From the NCBI GenBank assembly GCA_951812925.1, contig OX638369.1, positions 50,339,061 to 50,403,060 of the forward strand: a stretch of DNA of 64,000 nt, read 5' to 3'. The DNA comes from Calliopum simillimum. Its lineage: Eukaryota; Arthropoda; Insecta; Diptera; Lauxaniidae. Below are positions 11,523 to 23,300 of this stretch, in pieces. Positions within the stretch are counted from its first letter, which is position 1. Every line of letters begins with the position of its first letter. The notes beneath the pieces are model-generated. The model saw only the letters and a program-made list of their open reading frames with translations. It was not told where the DNA came from and searched no databases. The position numbers and the translations under genes were made by a program.

Positions 11523-12848
11523 TAAACTTTGGTGTTTTTTTTATTAAAGTTATGTGGGTTACAAAAAGAAAATTTTCTCTCATAAATTTTATTTTCTAGT
11601 TAATTTTTTTAATTTTTTATTTCGAAAACAAAACTGAAATAATGCCAGTATTTTGTATGGTTTTTTTTTTCTGGCTTTATTGCTTTATTTTTGTTACTTC
11701 AAAAAGCTTCACTCGCTGTGTGTTGCTATTCTTCAACTTCAAAATAACATAACTAGATGTTAAGGGTACTCCACAAAATGTGAAGCTTAAAGCCTTTCTA
11801 TGAAAGCTGAACTGAAACAATAACAGCTTTTATTACAGTGGGAGCTTTCAATTGGCTTTTTTATATGACCAAATGCGCTGGTATAGCCATCACTGCTGTA
11901 AGATTATACAAATTAAAAAGTTAAGAAGTTTGCTTGAAATTTATTCAATAAGAGCATTGTTCTAAAAAAAACTTGGAATGTAATTAATTTATCACTATGG
12001 ACCCTTGCGGTCTTTGTGCGGCAATATTGCCGTCACCCTTACCTAACCTAATTAATTCGGGTATTTTCATGTAAATGTGGACACGGTATAGAAACATTTT
12101 GGAATTCTTTTCAACTTTCAACCATATCCAAACTAATGTTTAATTAAAGAAACATTACCGTTTAGTGCCAAAATTAAGATTTAACATTGCAATTCGGTAC
12201 TATCGACTTTTTTAGTTACTGTCTCCACAACAAAAGGAGTGAAAACGGGAACAAAATTAAAACGGTACATTTGCGAGGAAAGATATCTGTGGCGCTTTGA
12301 CAAAACAACCTCCCTCCCTTCTCAGGAGAGCTGATTAACTGCTTTTCAATAATGTGGCTCATTTTTGTTGATGCAGCGTTAAATCTCCTCTTTCCATACA
12401 TTTTTACTAATCTTATATTGTCAGCTGTCAAATAATTTTCTTTTTTATGTTAACAACACTTCGCTGCACGAATGGTGCTAAGTTCAAATCTTGCGTGAAC
12501 TATGGGACACCCTTATATCTCTGAAACAAGAAATCATAGAGACGTAGCGATTATACCAAAAGAAGCCCATTTTAATTTTATATGTTGGATTAAAATCCTA
12601 GAGAATTGCCTCATCTCGAGTTAGGTTGTTTTGTCAAAAGTCCACAGATATGCATCTGGCGGTGACAGTTATAGCTGTGAAGACAATATACCATATATAT
12701 ATATATATATATAATTATGAAGAACATAACATACCATTTAAGAAAATCGATAAAGAACTGAAAGTTATATAAAATTGAACGAAAAATGGTCGAATTGCAA
12801 TTTTGCTTATTTTTCCATTTTTTTTATTTTATTTGTCATTAATTTGTA
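11523..12848. other. Intergenic, no gene recognised
   Basis: AT-rich DNA with a TA dinucleotide run at about 12690-12712. The words TAGGTTGTTTTGTCAAA near 12612 and GGCTGTTTTGTCAAAC near 7593 are shared, suggesting a decayed repeat end. No coding region is supported. Confidence 0.45.
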
Positions 12849-13448
12849 TATTATATAGGGTGTATATCGCATAAGGTTGCGAAGCATCTGGAAGGAGTTA
12901 GAGGAGGCTTAGACTAACATAACACTAGCCCTGAGGAGTTACAGGGTTAAAACAGATTTTCTGTCTTGTTTTAGAAAAAAGAATTTATTGGGTCACTCTA
13001 CCGTTTTAGAGAAAACTTTTTTTATAAGAAGCTTTTAGCTAATTGTATGAGCGTTTTATTGGCCCTATGCTCCTCCTAGGAGTTAAAGGAGAATACATAC
13101 ATACATACATGAGCGTTTTAAGAATGCATTTGGTTTATAGAGTTCAAGATGTCAATAGGACCTTTTTCATACCACAAAAGCCGCCAAAATCAAAAATTAG
13201 GAAAAAAAATTTAAAATATGAACTTTAAAGGTCCAGGACTTTGCGAAATGCATTTGAATTCTGTAAACCAAATACATAAAAGTTTTTCATAGAAAAACTT
13301 TTCCCTAAAATGCTAGGGTGACCCAATGAAATTTGTTTTTCTTAAACAAGTCCGGGGTTCATTTTATACCCCCCTCAAGTGCAATTTTTTTCATCCTCTA
13401 TCACCTCCCAGATGCTTCGTAGCCTTTTGCGGTATACCCTGTATAATA
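12849..13448. mobile_element. Long-TIR MITE, GGGTGTAT..GCATAAGG family, copy 1
   Basis: The left end TATTATATAGGGTGTATATC and the inverse of the right end (TATTATACAGGGTATACC) match, and similarity continues about 150 bp inward (GCGAAGCATCTGG, GTTTTAGAGAAAAC, TAGCTAATTGTA-like). A larger copy with matching ends lies at 46593-49236. A CATA tetranucleotide run is inside. No transposase is seen. Confidence 0.72.
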
Positions 13449-13553
13449 TACAGTGTTCCAATTATGTCTTCGTACAGCAGCTGTTTCAAACTTAAGTGAC
13501 AAAAAACAATAAAGTGGGGCCAAAAAATTTGAAAAAGTTTTAATGCAGATTTA

Positions 13554-14104
13554 GGTGCCGTGACATAATCCCCACGGACATAATCCCCATTCACGATATG
13601 GGGATAATGTCCGCAAGTTATTCGGACATAATCCCCATTTTTTCAATGGGATTATGTCCGCAAGTGTTTCGGACATAATCCCCAGGAAAAAACGGACATA
13701 GTCCCCATAACGATATTTTGTTATTGACAACAGAAGCAGCTCAGGATTTACAACTCCCAAAAATTCCACAGTAATTTTACATAAGGGTAGGGGTAAGTGG
13801 GCGGCCTGCGGCCGCAACTCAGGATTTAAAACTCCCAAAAATCCAACACCGGCTTCGCGGCGGCCTTCGGCCGCGGATCAGTCTATAATATCCAACACCA
13901 TATACATTTTTTAAATGGATTATTGCAAAAATTTTGTTCAATCTTAATTAAATTTTTCGGACATAACCCCCATTGGGATTATGTCCGAAAAATTTGCGGA
14001 CATAACTCCCATGGCCAAAATGGGGATTATGACCGAAAAATTTTCGGACATAGTCCCCATTTACGAAATGGGGATTATGTCCGTTGGGGTTATGTCCGGT
14101 AACC
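13554..14104. mobile_element. MULE/foldback-like MITE with 9-bp target duplication
   Basis: It is flanked by exact GCAGATTTA copies (13545-13553 and 14105-14113). The ends are GGTGCCGTGACATAATCCCC and the inverse of GGGGTTATGTCCGGTAACC. Each end carries several alternating copies of GGACATAATCCCCATT and its complement. The centre has an unusually GC-rich stretch (about 13798-13880, CGGCCTGCGGCCGCAACTC). A 9-bp duplication is known for Mutator-like and Drosophila FB elements. Confidence 0.8.
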
Positions 14105-14400
14105 GCAGATTTATTTAGATCAATTTAGATACGAAAAATTATTCATTTTATTTATTTGTTGCATACATATTGACTTAAAATTAAACAAAGTCGCAAATTT
14201 GACTGCAATAGTGTCTTCGTACACTTGAACTTTTGTTTGCATTTTTGTTCCTTTTTGCTGAAAATTTTCCTTAAAAATTACGGTTTTTAACAAAGAGTTA
14301 TACGCATTCACACGTGATACGTGATACACGTACGTTACAAGGCAAGAGCCAATTTGATGAGTTTTGATTAAAATTTTTAAAAATTACAACTGGTAAATAC

Positions 14401-14712
14401 TTGTTAGTTGAAGAGGGTAAGCTTTCATTGAATCTACGTGTGAAGAAGCAAAAATCATACACGGCACTAGCCAAACTATTGACCCGCAACCTCTCTACTA
14501 TCCAGTATGCAATCGGCCGCTTTAAATATGAAGACCGCGTAGAGAATAAGCCCAAATTAGAACGACCTACAGTTCTCACACATGGAGATCGGCTGCAAAT
14601 TAAGCGTATGATCGCCGTGGATCTGTTCATAACTGCACAGAAACTAAGTGCAAAGCTCCTTCAATCCAGTCAAAACGAAGTTCATCCAGAAACCATAAGA
14701 AAACCGCACTAA
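14401..14712 (+). pseudogene. Tc1-like transposase, N-terminal DNA-binding part only
   Basis: The frame encodes a paired-like helix-turn-helix arrangement typical of Tc1 transposases: KSYTALAKLLTRNLSTIQYA, then a basic/Pro linker (KPKLERPTVLTHGD) and a second bundle (ITAQKLSAKLLQSSQ), ending NEVHPETIRKPH. This matches the usual block that ends 'S.ETIRR.L' before the catalytic domain. A stop follows immediately and no DDE region is present. The apparent start is a TTG at 14401, so the true N-terminus is upstream or lost. It cannot encode an active transposase. Confidence 0.68.
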
Positions 14713-15106
14713 GGTGATACTATAATTTTTCTACCTTTCACCCATTGTATATTCACTACAAGTTTGACTTGAGTCACGGTTTTGAGTAAGGAACCATATA
14801 CCTTACAATTGGTACGCCCTGTATAGTTGACGTCTTCAACGACTCTTTTCTTGGACATTTGATAGTTTTCTGGACCGTTAACATTCTATGGCCGAACTCC
14901 CAAAAAGTGATTTCAGAAATGTCCCAAAAAGGTAATAAGGAAGGAATAATGGAAAATAATATTTGAGATAAAAAAAAAATGGTTTGGTTTATTGCGCCTA
15001 ACGTTTTCTAAGTCATCAAGACTGTGAGCATTTCATGTTTTTTCTTCAATTTAAATAATACAATAAAAACTAGTGCCAAATTCGGAATCAGCGACCCCTA
15101 ACCGCT

Positions 15107-15592
15107 TAGTGATGAGCAAACCAAGACCAAGACCAAGACCATAGCAGTCTTGGTCTTGGTCTTGTTCTTGCACATTGAGTCTTGGTCTTGGTCTTGGTTT
15201 TGATATTGAGTCTTGGTCTTGGTCTTGATCTTGCTCATTAAGTCTTGGTCTCGGTCTTGGTGTTGGTCTTGGTCTTGAAAAAATTTTCAGAGATATTGAG
15301 TATTCAAAACCATATTTTTCCAAAGCAGTTGAGTTTTTAAGATGCCAAAATTCAAATCGAAAGATGATTTTATCTTCAAAATGGGCGTGAAACAACTTTT
15401 AACTATTAATTAGCAAGACTGAAAAGCAGTCTTGGTCTTGATAATTATCGTGAGCAAGACCAAGACCAAGACCATAGCAGTCTTGGTCTTGGTCTTGCAA
15501 AAATATCAGCATCTTGGTCTTGGTCTTGGTCTCGCAAAATTAGCAAGACCAAGAACAAGACGCAAGACCAAGACTAATTTTGCTCATCACTA
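15107..15592. mobile_element. Ac-like hAT MITE made of GTCTTG hexamer arrays
   Basis: Exact 8-bp duplications TAACCGCT flank it (15099-15106, 15593-15600). The terminal inverted repeat is TAGTGATGAGCAAA, close to the TAGGGATGAAA ends of Ac-type hAT elements. Inside, CCAAGA/TCTTGG hexamer arrays face each other as palindromes at both ends (15120-15275 and 15420-15580), separated by about 140 bp of unique sequence. The open frame on the minus strand across it encodes only repetitive peptide. Confidence 0.82.
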
Positions 15593-15600
15593 TAACCGCT

Positions 15601-16185
15601 AAAAAAGATTATCGTTACCGCAATCAATATTTTGTTTTGCACAGTGTTATCGTGTACACTTTTAAATTTTATTAAGTGTAACAAAAATCTCACTCTTTTC
15701 AATTGTCTAACAACGACTTCTACCAATATCGCACCCTATCTTCGTTTCAAATTGGAGAATACCGATATATTTTCGAAATAACACCAACAGGAATCTGAAA
15801 TTGACATTTTGAACGTTATAAATCACGACAACGCTAACGGGAAAAGTGGTGAATTTTAAAAACACCACATGGTGAATGTGTCAAAATAAACAGCTTTTCC
15901 CCACTTTGACATCTGTCATGCACGGAGCCATTAAACAATCAGCTGTGTTTTGCATGCAACAAAGAAGAAGAAGAAAAGTCAAACTTATCACAAAAACTGA
16001 TAAGGAAGCTAACATTTGCACTTAACTTGAGTTCCACTTAAGAATACAGATAGCAAAATTAATAGCATACTCGTATGTAGCACAAATAAAATTTATATAA
16101 AACTAGAGGGGAACACAAGATCAAATCGTATTTGTAATTGAATATTTTAAATTAAAAGTTTATTAAACATAAGTTCCAAAAAAAA
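15601..16185 (+). promoter_or_regulatory. Galt upstream region and leader (presumed)
   Basis: This 585-bp stretch holds the Galt 5' leader and presumably its promoter. I see no clear TATA box or initiator; the assignment rests on position only. Confidence 0.35.
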
Positions 16186-17241
16186 ATGCAGTTCATTCCA
16201 ACTGAACATCAACATCGACGCTTTAATCCGCTAAATGGACAATGGGTGCTTGTGTGCCCACATCGAATGCTGCGACCTTGGTCCGGTCAACAAGAATCAC
16301 CACTACGCAGTGATATGCCAGAGTTTGATCCAACAAATCCTCTATGTCCAGGTGTTACACGACCAAATGGAGCTAAAAATCCCAACTATAAGGATACATA
16401 TGTTTTCACAAATGATTTTCCAGCTTTACTCGAGGATATACCAGCACCACCTGAAAGTGATGATCCTTTATTCCAAATGGCGCCTGCACGAGGAACTTGT
16501 CGTGTTATGTGTTTTCATCCTAAATCGAATACGACATTGCCATTAATGTCGGTAGCGGAAATAATCAAAGTGATAAAAGAATGGTGTAATCAGTTTAATG
16601 AACTACAAACAAAATACTCTTGGGTACAAATATTTGAAAATAAAGGTGCATCAATGGGTTGTTCGAATCCACATCCCCATTGTCAAATATGGGCTTGCTC
16701 ATTCCTACCATCTGATCCGCAAACTAAAGATGTTCATCTAAAAAAATATTATGAAAAATATGGCACTCCTTTGCTGGCTGATTATTGTGCACGTGAATTG
16801 CAGCGCAAAGAACGTGTGGTTATAGAAAATCCCGATTGGCTTGTGGTCGTACCATATTGGGCGGCATGGCCATTCGAAACCATGATAATATCACGAAATA
16901 ATAATAAACGTATTAATGATTTAACACCAACGCAGCAAGAAAATTTGGCAGTTACTATCAAACAATTGACCACAAAATATGACAATCTGTTTCAATGTTC
17001 TTTTCCATATTCTATGGGATTTCATGGTGCTCCAACAGGTGATTTTCTTAATCTGCAGCAAGAAGCAGATAAACATTGGACTTTGCACGCTTTATATTAT
17101 CCACCATTACTGCGTTCAGCAACTGTACGAAAATTTATGGTTGGCTTTGAGTTGCTTTGTCAATCTCAGCGAGATCTAACGGCAGAACAGGCTGCACAAC
17201 GGCTTCGAGACGTAGATGGACTTAAGCATTATTTGCATTAG
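16186..17241 (+). CDS. Galt: Galactose-1-phosphate uridylyltransferase
   Basis: Leloir-pathway enzyme: UDP-glucose + galactose-1-phosphate to glucose-1-phosphate + UDP-galactose, cytosolic. The protein is 351 aa in a single exon, close to the usual fly length. It starts FIPTEHQHRRFNPLNGQW, a family-typical opening. NPLCPGVTRPNG (51-62) is the conserved nucleotide/metal-site block, and the active site NPHPHCQIW places the uridylylated His at residue 165, with C166 and Q167. The C-terminal half includes VPYWAAWPFETMI and SMGFHGAP, both standard GALT motifs. I chose the ATG at 16186 because the text upstream is AT-rich leader and the N-terminus aligns with the family. An AATAAA at 17294-17299 is a plausible polyA signal. 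Promoter elements are not obvious; the Ac-like MITE ends 590 bp upstream. No frameshift or missing catalytic residue. Confidence 0.97.
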   Translation: MQFIPTEHQHRRFNPLNGQWVLVCPHRMLRPWSGQQESPLRSDMPEFDPTNPLCPGVTRPNGAKNPNYKDTYVFTNDFPALLEDIPAPPESDDPLFQMAPARGTCRVMCFHPKSNTTLPLMSVAEIIKVIKEWCNQFNELQTKYSWVQIFENKGASMGCSNPHPHCQIWACSFLPSDPQTKDVHLKKYYEKYGTPLLADYCARELQRKERVVIENPDWLVVVPYWAAWPFETMIISRNNNKRINDLTPTQQENLAVTIKQLTTKYDNLFQCSFPYSMGFHGAPTGDFLNLQQEADKHWTLHALYYPPLLRSATVRKFMVGFELLCQSQRDLTAEQAAQRLRDVDGLKHYLH

Positions 17242-17428
17242 ATATTACAATAAGTTAAAAAATACTGCTTCGAAAGGCCAATTAGATACAAAAAATAAAT
17301 AATAATATAATAAATGTGACCTTATATTTAGTTCAATTAAAGACAATACGTATATTATTCAAACATCTTAGACATTCTAGTGTAAAACACAATAACATGA
17401 TTTTGTAATAAATTTTAAATATCTATAA

Positions 17429-17583
17429 GTGACTTGGAATATGAAAAGAGGCTTACGTGTCGACAAAAAAATTTTCCAATTTTTGCCGATTCGCATAAAT
17501 TGACCTTTAAAAGTTGTTTTCCAGTTTTACAAAATTTTTTTTTTTCGCACGTAGGCAGGCCCCTTTTTCATAGGCCAGGTCAC
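17429..17583. mobile_element. Small palindromic MITE, 155 bp
   Basis: The left end GTGACTTGGAATATGAAAAG and the inverse of the right end GTGACCTGGCCTATGAAAAA match. The similarity continues through a CTTACGTG/CCTACGTG word and poly-A flanked AAAATTTT. No target duplication is certain. Confidence 0.6.
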
Positions 17584-19984
17584 ATATATTAAATAGAATA
17601 AAACGAATATTTCTCGGAGAGAAAACTAAGGAGGGAAAGAAAAAATGGAAGGACATATTTAAAACTGGGAAAACTGAGGAAACTAGAGAAAATAAAATAC
17701 GACATAAAAAAACACGGCGAAATCGGTTTTAAAGTACGCAATTTTTTTGCTAGATAACAACGTTGGGAGTGTCGATAATTACATTAACCGAAGGCGATAA
17801 GAGATAGCACTGTGCTGCCCTCTAATGTCATAAAACTTAATAAATTGCACAGGGTATTCAGTATTGCAGTTACACAAGATTGCTTATGAAAAATAATATC
17901 AAAAAATGTTTCTTAAATTGATTGAAAGTCATTTAGAGGTGCTCAGATTCATTCTATACAAAATGACGGCATAACGTGGTTTTTTATGAAGTTAGTTTAT
18001 TGACTGTTTTTTTTGCATGTATAGTACTAATGAAAGTACCAACGCGCTGTTTTCTAAATTGAAGTATGATAATTTTATATTGAACTAATTAAACAGTCAT
18101 TTTTGCAATTTTTCAACAACAGACGAAAGCAAGTGTTAACATGGAAATTGATTACATATGTTTCGGCTACTTCCACATACATATTTATATATTTTCATAT
18201 ATAAACATGTATATAGCCTCATCAGATCAGTTTTAGTTAAATCTTGCCAGAAACCGTACTCGAACCCGTGACTCCGGTTTTCTAATGAAAGAGAACACGG
18301 TGCTTAGCGTAGCATGTCTCAAAACCAGAGTGTGTTACCAACTAACAATTTGGCAATATTTCACAACAGACGGCGCTAGTGAGCCTTATGATTTATTCAT
18401 AATGGCGATCCTGTTCAGAGAGTTTACTCGTGATCTATAGCACAATCGCTTAAGCACCGCGTAGTAACGAAAACCAGCCTTCCGTTTTTTTGTTTTTTTT
18501 CCATTCATTTTGCCTTGATTTTGTAATGTTGTTGTTTTTTATTTAAGAACAGTAAGCTCCAACCACAAATGCCACTTGACACATGTTTTGATGGTAGATA
18601 ATAAGATAATACTTAGGATCGTAGTCTTATTGTTTTTAAAAATAGGCAAGATTGGTTATTGTTAACGCCTACCACTCATCCAATATTTTAAAATTCTTAT
18701 ATGGGAAATAGGCGTGAACGTTAACCGATTAAGCTCATTTTTCATCATTGTCAGACTAAGACGCTAAGCAATATATGTACTGATCGTCATTCATCGATCT
18801 TTTTCCGTTTGGCCGTTTGTATTGAATTTGGATGAAAACAAACCAGTTTTTGAAAAAAAGAAGCAATTAAAATGCTGAATCCGAATCTGGCATCAAAATT
18901 GCTGCATCGCGTATGGTTTCCGAAACATGCTAAATGTTCAAAAATAATGAAAAACATGATTTTTGAGTATGCTTTTTCTATCAAATGCATCCTTTAGTAT
19001 TCTTCTTCGTTTTCAAACTGACCATTTGAAATTGACACCATGGAGAGAAAAATCATATGAGAATCCACATACGATTTTTAACTTTCATGTATCATTTGAA
19101 GACGAAGAATAGTTCTAAATGATGCAAATCAATTTCATGCGTCGTCTACACATTCTCAAAATCGTGTTTTACAAAATTTTTGAAAATTTAGGGTAAGATA
19201 TCTCAAAAACCACACGACATATAAGAATTCTGATGACAGATTCGGATTCAGCATCGATAATTATAATTAAATCGAAAATGATTGTTTTTAATTTGAATTG
19301 TGTCTTCTTCTTTTTTCGACCTTTTTTCAAAAACTGCAAAAATTTAAAGTGTTTTTTTTTTTTTTAATTCAATTAACAACAAAATAAGCCATCAAAATCG
19401 GTGCTTGTTCAACAAAATTAGATAATTTTACCAAAGTTTATAAGCAAATCATTCAATTCATGTCCTAAGTTTTTAGGTACAAGCAGTTCAAAATCGCTCA
19501 CCTATTTCTATATACAGAATTAGGGTGATAGTTTGAACTTAAGCTTAGTGCAACGCCGGGTAAATTGTCTAGTCATTTAATCAAAAACAATAAAATTTAT
19601 TTAATTGGAAACTTTTTATTTTATAAAAATTTAAATTTATTTTTAATGACTAAATTTTGCCAATGATGGTTATCATATGATGTGTATCGAATAGAAACAG
19701 CAGTAATATAAGAACAAAGTAATATAAATTAAACATACATAGTATATATATTAAAACAAGCTTAATTACAACGAAAAAAAAGAAAAAATGCATTTAAATA
19801 TATAATTATAAATAATTATCGTATATAAATAAAATTTGCTTTTAAGGTACAATATACGGCCTAATAACTTAGATTTGTGCCAAACTACAACCATGTCAGC
19901 GATAAAGTACATATCGCTTTGTCGTTCATAAAATGTTGTATTCTATACAAAGAAAGAAATAAACTGCGCACAAAACGATTATTG
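17584..19984. other. Intergenic, Galt to dorsal, with decayed repeats
   Basis: It contains one arm of the CTACCATCAAARCAC MITE (about 18480-18600) and a tRNA-like word (18250-18325, minus). An inverted pair GCTGAATCCGAATCTG (18870) and CAGATTCGGATTCAGC (19238) suggests another decayed element about 380 bp long. The part near 19600-19984 is presumed dorsal-A 3' UTR on the minus strand. Confidence 0.45.
18250..18325 (-). ncRNA. tRNA-like sequence (SINE or pseudo-tRNA)
   Basis: On the minus strand there is an A-box-like TACGCTAAGCACC, then a small hairpin TTTCATTAGAAA, then a B-box CACGGGTTCGAGT. The spacing is about that of a tRNA, but the acceptor stem does not pair. I treat it as a tRNA-derived remnant. 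Confidence 0.3.
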
Positions 19985-20305
19985 TTACGTTGAAATCGAT
20001 AAATTCGATATTTGCAGATCCTCGGAATTTAGACGCAACATTTGTTGATCCTCAGAGTTAATGCGAAGCAACTGTTCGCTGTCAAAATTCAAGAGATTAC
20101 TAAGTGTTGGTCCTTGTTGATCATTGTTATTGTTGTTGTTGTTGTTATCGCCGCCTATATCACCCGCATTATTATTTACAATTGCGCCAGCAACATTTGA
20201 AGCTTCTGTAGAGGTTTGTTGTTGATATTGATGTTGCTGCAGCTGTTGTTGTTGTTGTTGTTGCTGCTGCAGAATCTGCTGATGCTGTTGGTGTGAATTA
20301 TGCTG
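19985..20305 (-). CDS. dl: dorsal-A terminal exon 8
   Basis: Acceptor TTCTTGCAG. It encodes polyQ and polyN tracts, then the conserved end [16 protein letters not shown] and [12 protein letters not shown] with a TAA stop, the C-terminal Cactus-independent tail of dorsal-A. Confidence 0.93.
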   Translation of the reverse strand, partial: QHNSHQQHQQILQQQQQQQQQLQQHQYQQQTSTEASNVAGAIVNNNAGDIGGDNNNNNNNNDQQGPTLSNLLNFDSEQLLRINSEDQQMLRLNSEDLQISNLSIST

Positions 20306-23300
20306 CTGCAAGAAGGAAAAAAAAAAACGTGTTCTTAATTCTTATGTTTTGTACAGAAAAATTCATGGAAAAGTTCCAGTAAATATTTAATGAGTTTTCT
20401 ATAATTCACGCAAGATTTGAATTTTGCACAATTTATGGCCAGAAGTGTTGCCAACCAAAAAAAGAAAATAGTTTGACAGCTGATAGCTTAGGGTTAACAA
20501 AATGTATTGAAAAAGAAAATTATTAGCTGCATCAATGAAATTTGACACATATGGGCTAGTCCTGCGTTGCAAACGTTACATTCGTATGCATATTTTTTAA
20601 TCCTGAAGGCGCTCTGAATGTTAAATTCTTAATTTACCACCAGTGGCATGTTACCATTTTAGAGAAGTTTCAAAAGGCATTTAAAAACATTTCCTGGCTG
20701 TATCAGTTACAATATAATCGTGCATTAAGTACTGTTCGAACGTTACAAAAAACAGAAGTCGTTGTGGAGGTCAATGTACATTTTCAAAATTTTTTGCAAA
20801 TTTTCAAGTATAAACAAAAAAAGCAAAATCCTGCAGAGAAAGAAGAATATTTGAGCATATCGAAACTGCTTTTGAGGGAATCAAAGAATCCTTCGTTCGT
20901 GCAAAAATTTAACTTTTGTGTGTTGCGCAAGTTACGTTGCGAACGTTACAATTTTTATTTTATAAATATAAATAGGCTAACGAAAATTGATGAAGCCCCT
21001 TTTCAACTAACTTAAACACATTATATTCGCTTTATTTATCTCTGCAAAAGGTTGTAAAGAAGTGCAGTGCACACAAAAGTAAAATTTTTTCTTGGCACCG
21101 CATCTCACGGTGAAAGTACGCTATTGCAGCTCAACCGCTGGATCGATTTTTATGAAATTTGGAATGCAACCTTATTAAAGACGTTTTGTTGTGTAGCTGC
21201 CAGTGCCACGCCCCTAAAGGGGAAATGCATTGCCGCGGCTAAACCGTTGTACCAATTTTTAAGAAACTCAGAATAAGGAATGAACCCTTAGAAAGCATAT
21301 TAAAAACTACTAGTTATTTAAGGGCGATCCCACTCACCTAATGGCAAAACGCGCTGTTACGGCAACTTTATAATTTTTCTCTTGGTTGACTTTTTTTCGG
21401 ATTTGCCCATATGAGCCGTTTATTTTGAAAGTGGCTTAGGTCCATTTCGGAGCAAAAGTAATGTCATAATATGAATTAGTGGTATTTTGTTCAAAACGAA
21501 TAAAATTTAATTCTGTCTTTACAGAAAGTTTACCACATTATGTCAAATTAATGGCATTACATTTAAAAAATAGTATCGGGCAAAAAACCGATTATTACGG
21601 TATATAATATGAATGACATTACTTTTGCCCCGAAATGGACTTAGGCCACTTTCAAAATAAACGGCTCATATATGCAAAATGGTAAAGGAAAATTTCGACA
21701 AAATCCAGCTGTGCCAGCTAAGCCATCGGGGTCATCTGACTGATACACGATTTTATATATAACTTTAATTTATGCACTTCATGTTTTAGTAAAAAAAAAG
21801 GTACAATTGAATAAAAGAGCGTGTTTTTCATTTAATTCAAATCTTGCGTGAGTTATGAGACACCCTTTATGAGTAAAGAAAGACTCATAATTATGAGCAT
21901 TTTCTGAATGCGGATTTTCTAAAATTTTTTTCAACATTTACCATTCCGGGTATATTCCAATGCGGATGCGCACTATTGCCAACACCACCAGGGACTCCAT
22001 TACCGCTACCAGCAGCTGGTGATAGCAAATTATGCATTGTGAAAGGATTTGTATTGCTATTAAGATTGTTGTTATTCGCATTGGAAGCAGTGGAATATTT
22101 TTCTTCCCAATTGTTGTGCGGTGTGGCTGATGTTACAAAAGGATTTCCCTGATAATGTTGCTGATGTGCAGCGACAGCATGTTGCTGCTGCTGCTGCTGA
22201 TGCCCAAATGCTCCACTATATTCTTGCATATCCATTGGTGTAGCAGCTCCCGCAACAACAGGTCCATTTGTTATGACACCACCAACACCACCAACACCTG
22301 TCGCATAATGATGACCTGGCGACATCAAATGAGGATTTGTTGCATGACCGCCCACACCAACTGCTGCTACAGCAGCAATTGCAGCATTACCCATGCCAAA
22401 GGGTGAGGGGGTGTTATTGTGATTATTGTAGTTATTCGATGGTGAGTGTGGTTGTGGTGACGGTGTCAGCTCTGGCGGTGCACGGTACATATTAAATGGC
22501 TGCGGTGAGGTATCTTAAATTGAAAAAAATACATTACAAGGTAACTCTGGACATTTTGGTGAAATTAAATAACTTACCACGTGGTTCTGTCTTAATAGCC
22601 GGTATATTAGGTGTATTCCAACAGTTCATATTTGTAGCCTGTCCTGAAAAAACATTGTAAAATGTTAAAATTTTTCTTCTTTTTTTTTTCGTAAATTATT
22701 TATTAAACTTAAAAATGTTTTGCAAAAATATAATGTACAAAAATGCAACAAAAGTGAAACAAAAATGTAAGCAATCTCAACGCAATCTTGGTAAACATAA
22801 GTTTAATAGATCAGAAATCATATTTATAAATAGCACCAAAGACCCCACACTCAATTGCAGGATAAGTGTTCAAGTAAAAACTAAATTAAGTACAAGCAAA
22901 AACATTTCAAATGATATACAAAAATAAATGCAGGTATATCATTGGTAAATTAATCATTTTTAATGTGTGAATAACCTTTTTGGCGTGTGTGATACAAAAT
23001 CTATGCTGAATCGAACTTTTGACTTATCGACCGATTTTAATTCAATCAAAATTTTTTGAATTATTCAATATTTATGATTACCTTTTTTCGAATTTTTTTT
23101 TTACTTTTTTAACTTGTTTTGACTAGGTCTCACATATTATGTTTCTACTTTCCAACATAAAACCAATTTGTTCCATATTTTTCTACCTTTTTCGAGTTTT
23201 CTTGACTTCTCCAACATTTTCGATTATTCTTTAATTTTTTGCATTTGCAAAAACTTTAAAATATTTCTAATTTTTCTTTTATTTCTATTACTTAATTATT

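Larger units (their letters stand above)
13451..14821 (+). mobile_element. Decayed Tc1-like element with nested insertion
   Basis: The ends CAGTGTTCCAATTATG (13451) and the inverse of CAATTGGTACGCCCTG (ending 14821) resemble each other and both abut TA. The element holds a truncated transposase frame (14401-14712) and is interrupted by the 551-bp insertion at 13554-14104. Without the insert and one duplicate copy it would be about 811 bp, too short for a full transposase, so it is internally deleted. Confidence 0.62.

Noticed and set aside
10023..11525. Two similar peptides (QNNFSAFPENGK) on opposite strands
   Set aside because: They are mirror products of the inverted arms of the foldback element and have no shared start or splice context.
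15051..15395. Minus-strand frame with PRPRPR and DQDQDQ runs
   Set aside because: It is translation of the GTCTTG hexamer arrays in the hAT MITE.
16235..17179. Frames in other phases within Galt
   Set aside because: They overlap the well-identified enzyme and have no motifs of their own.
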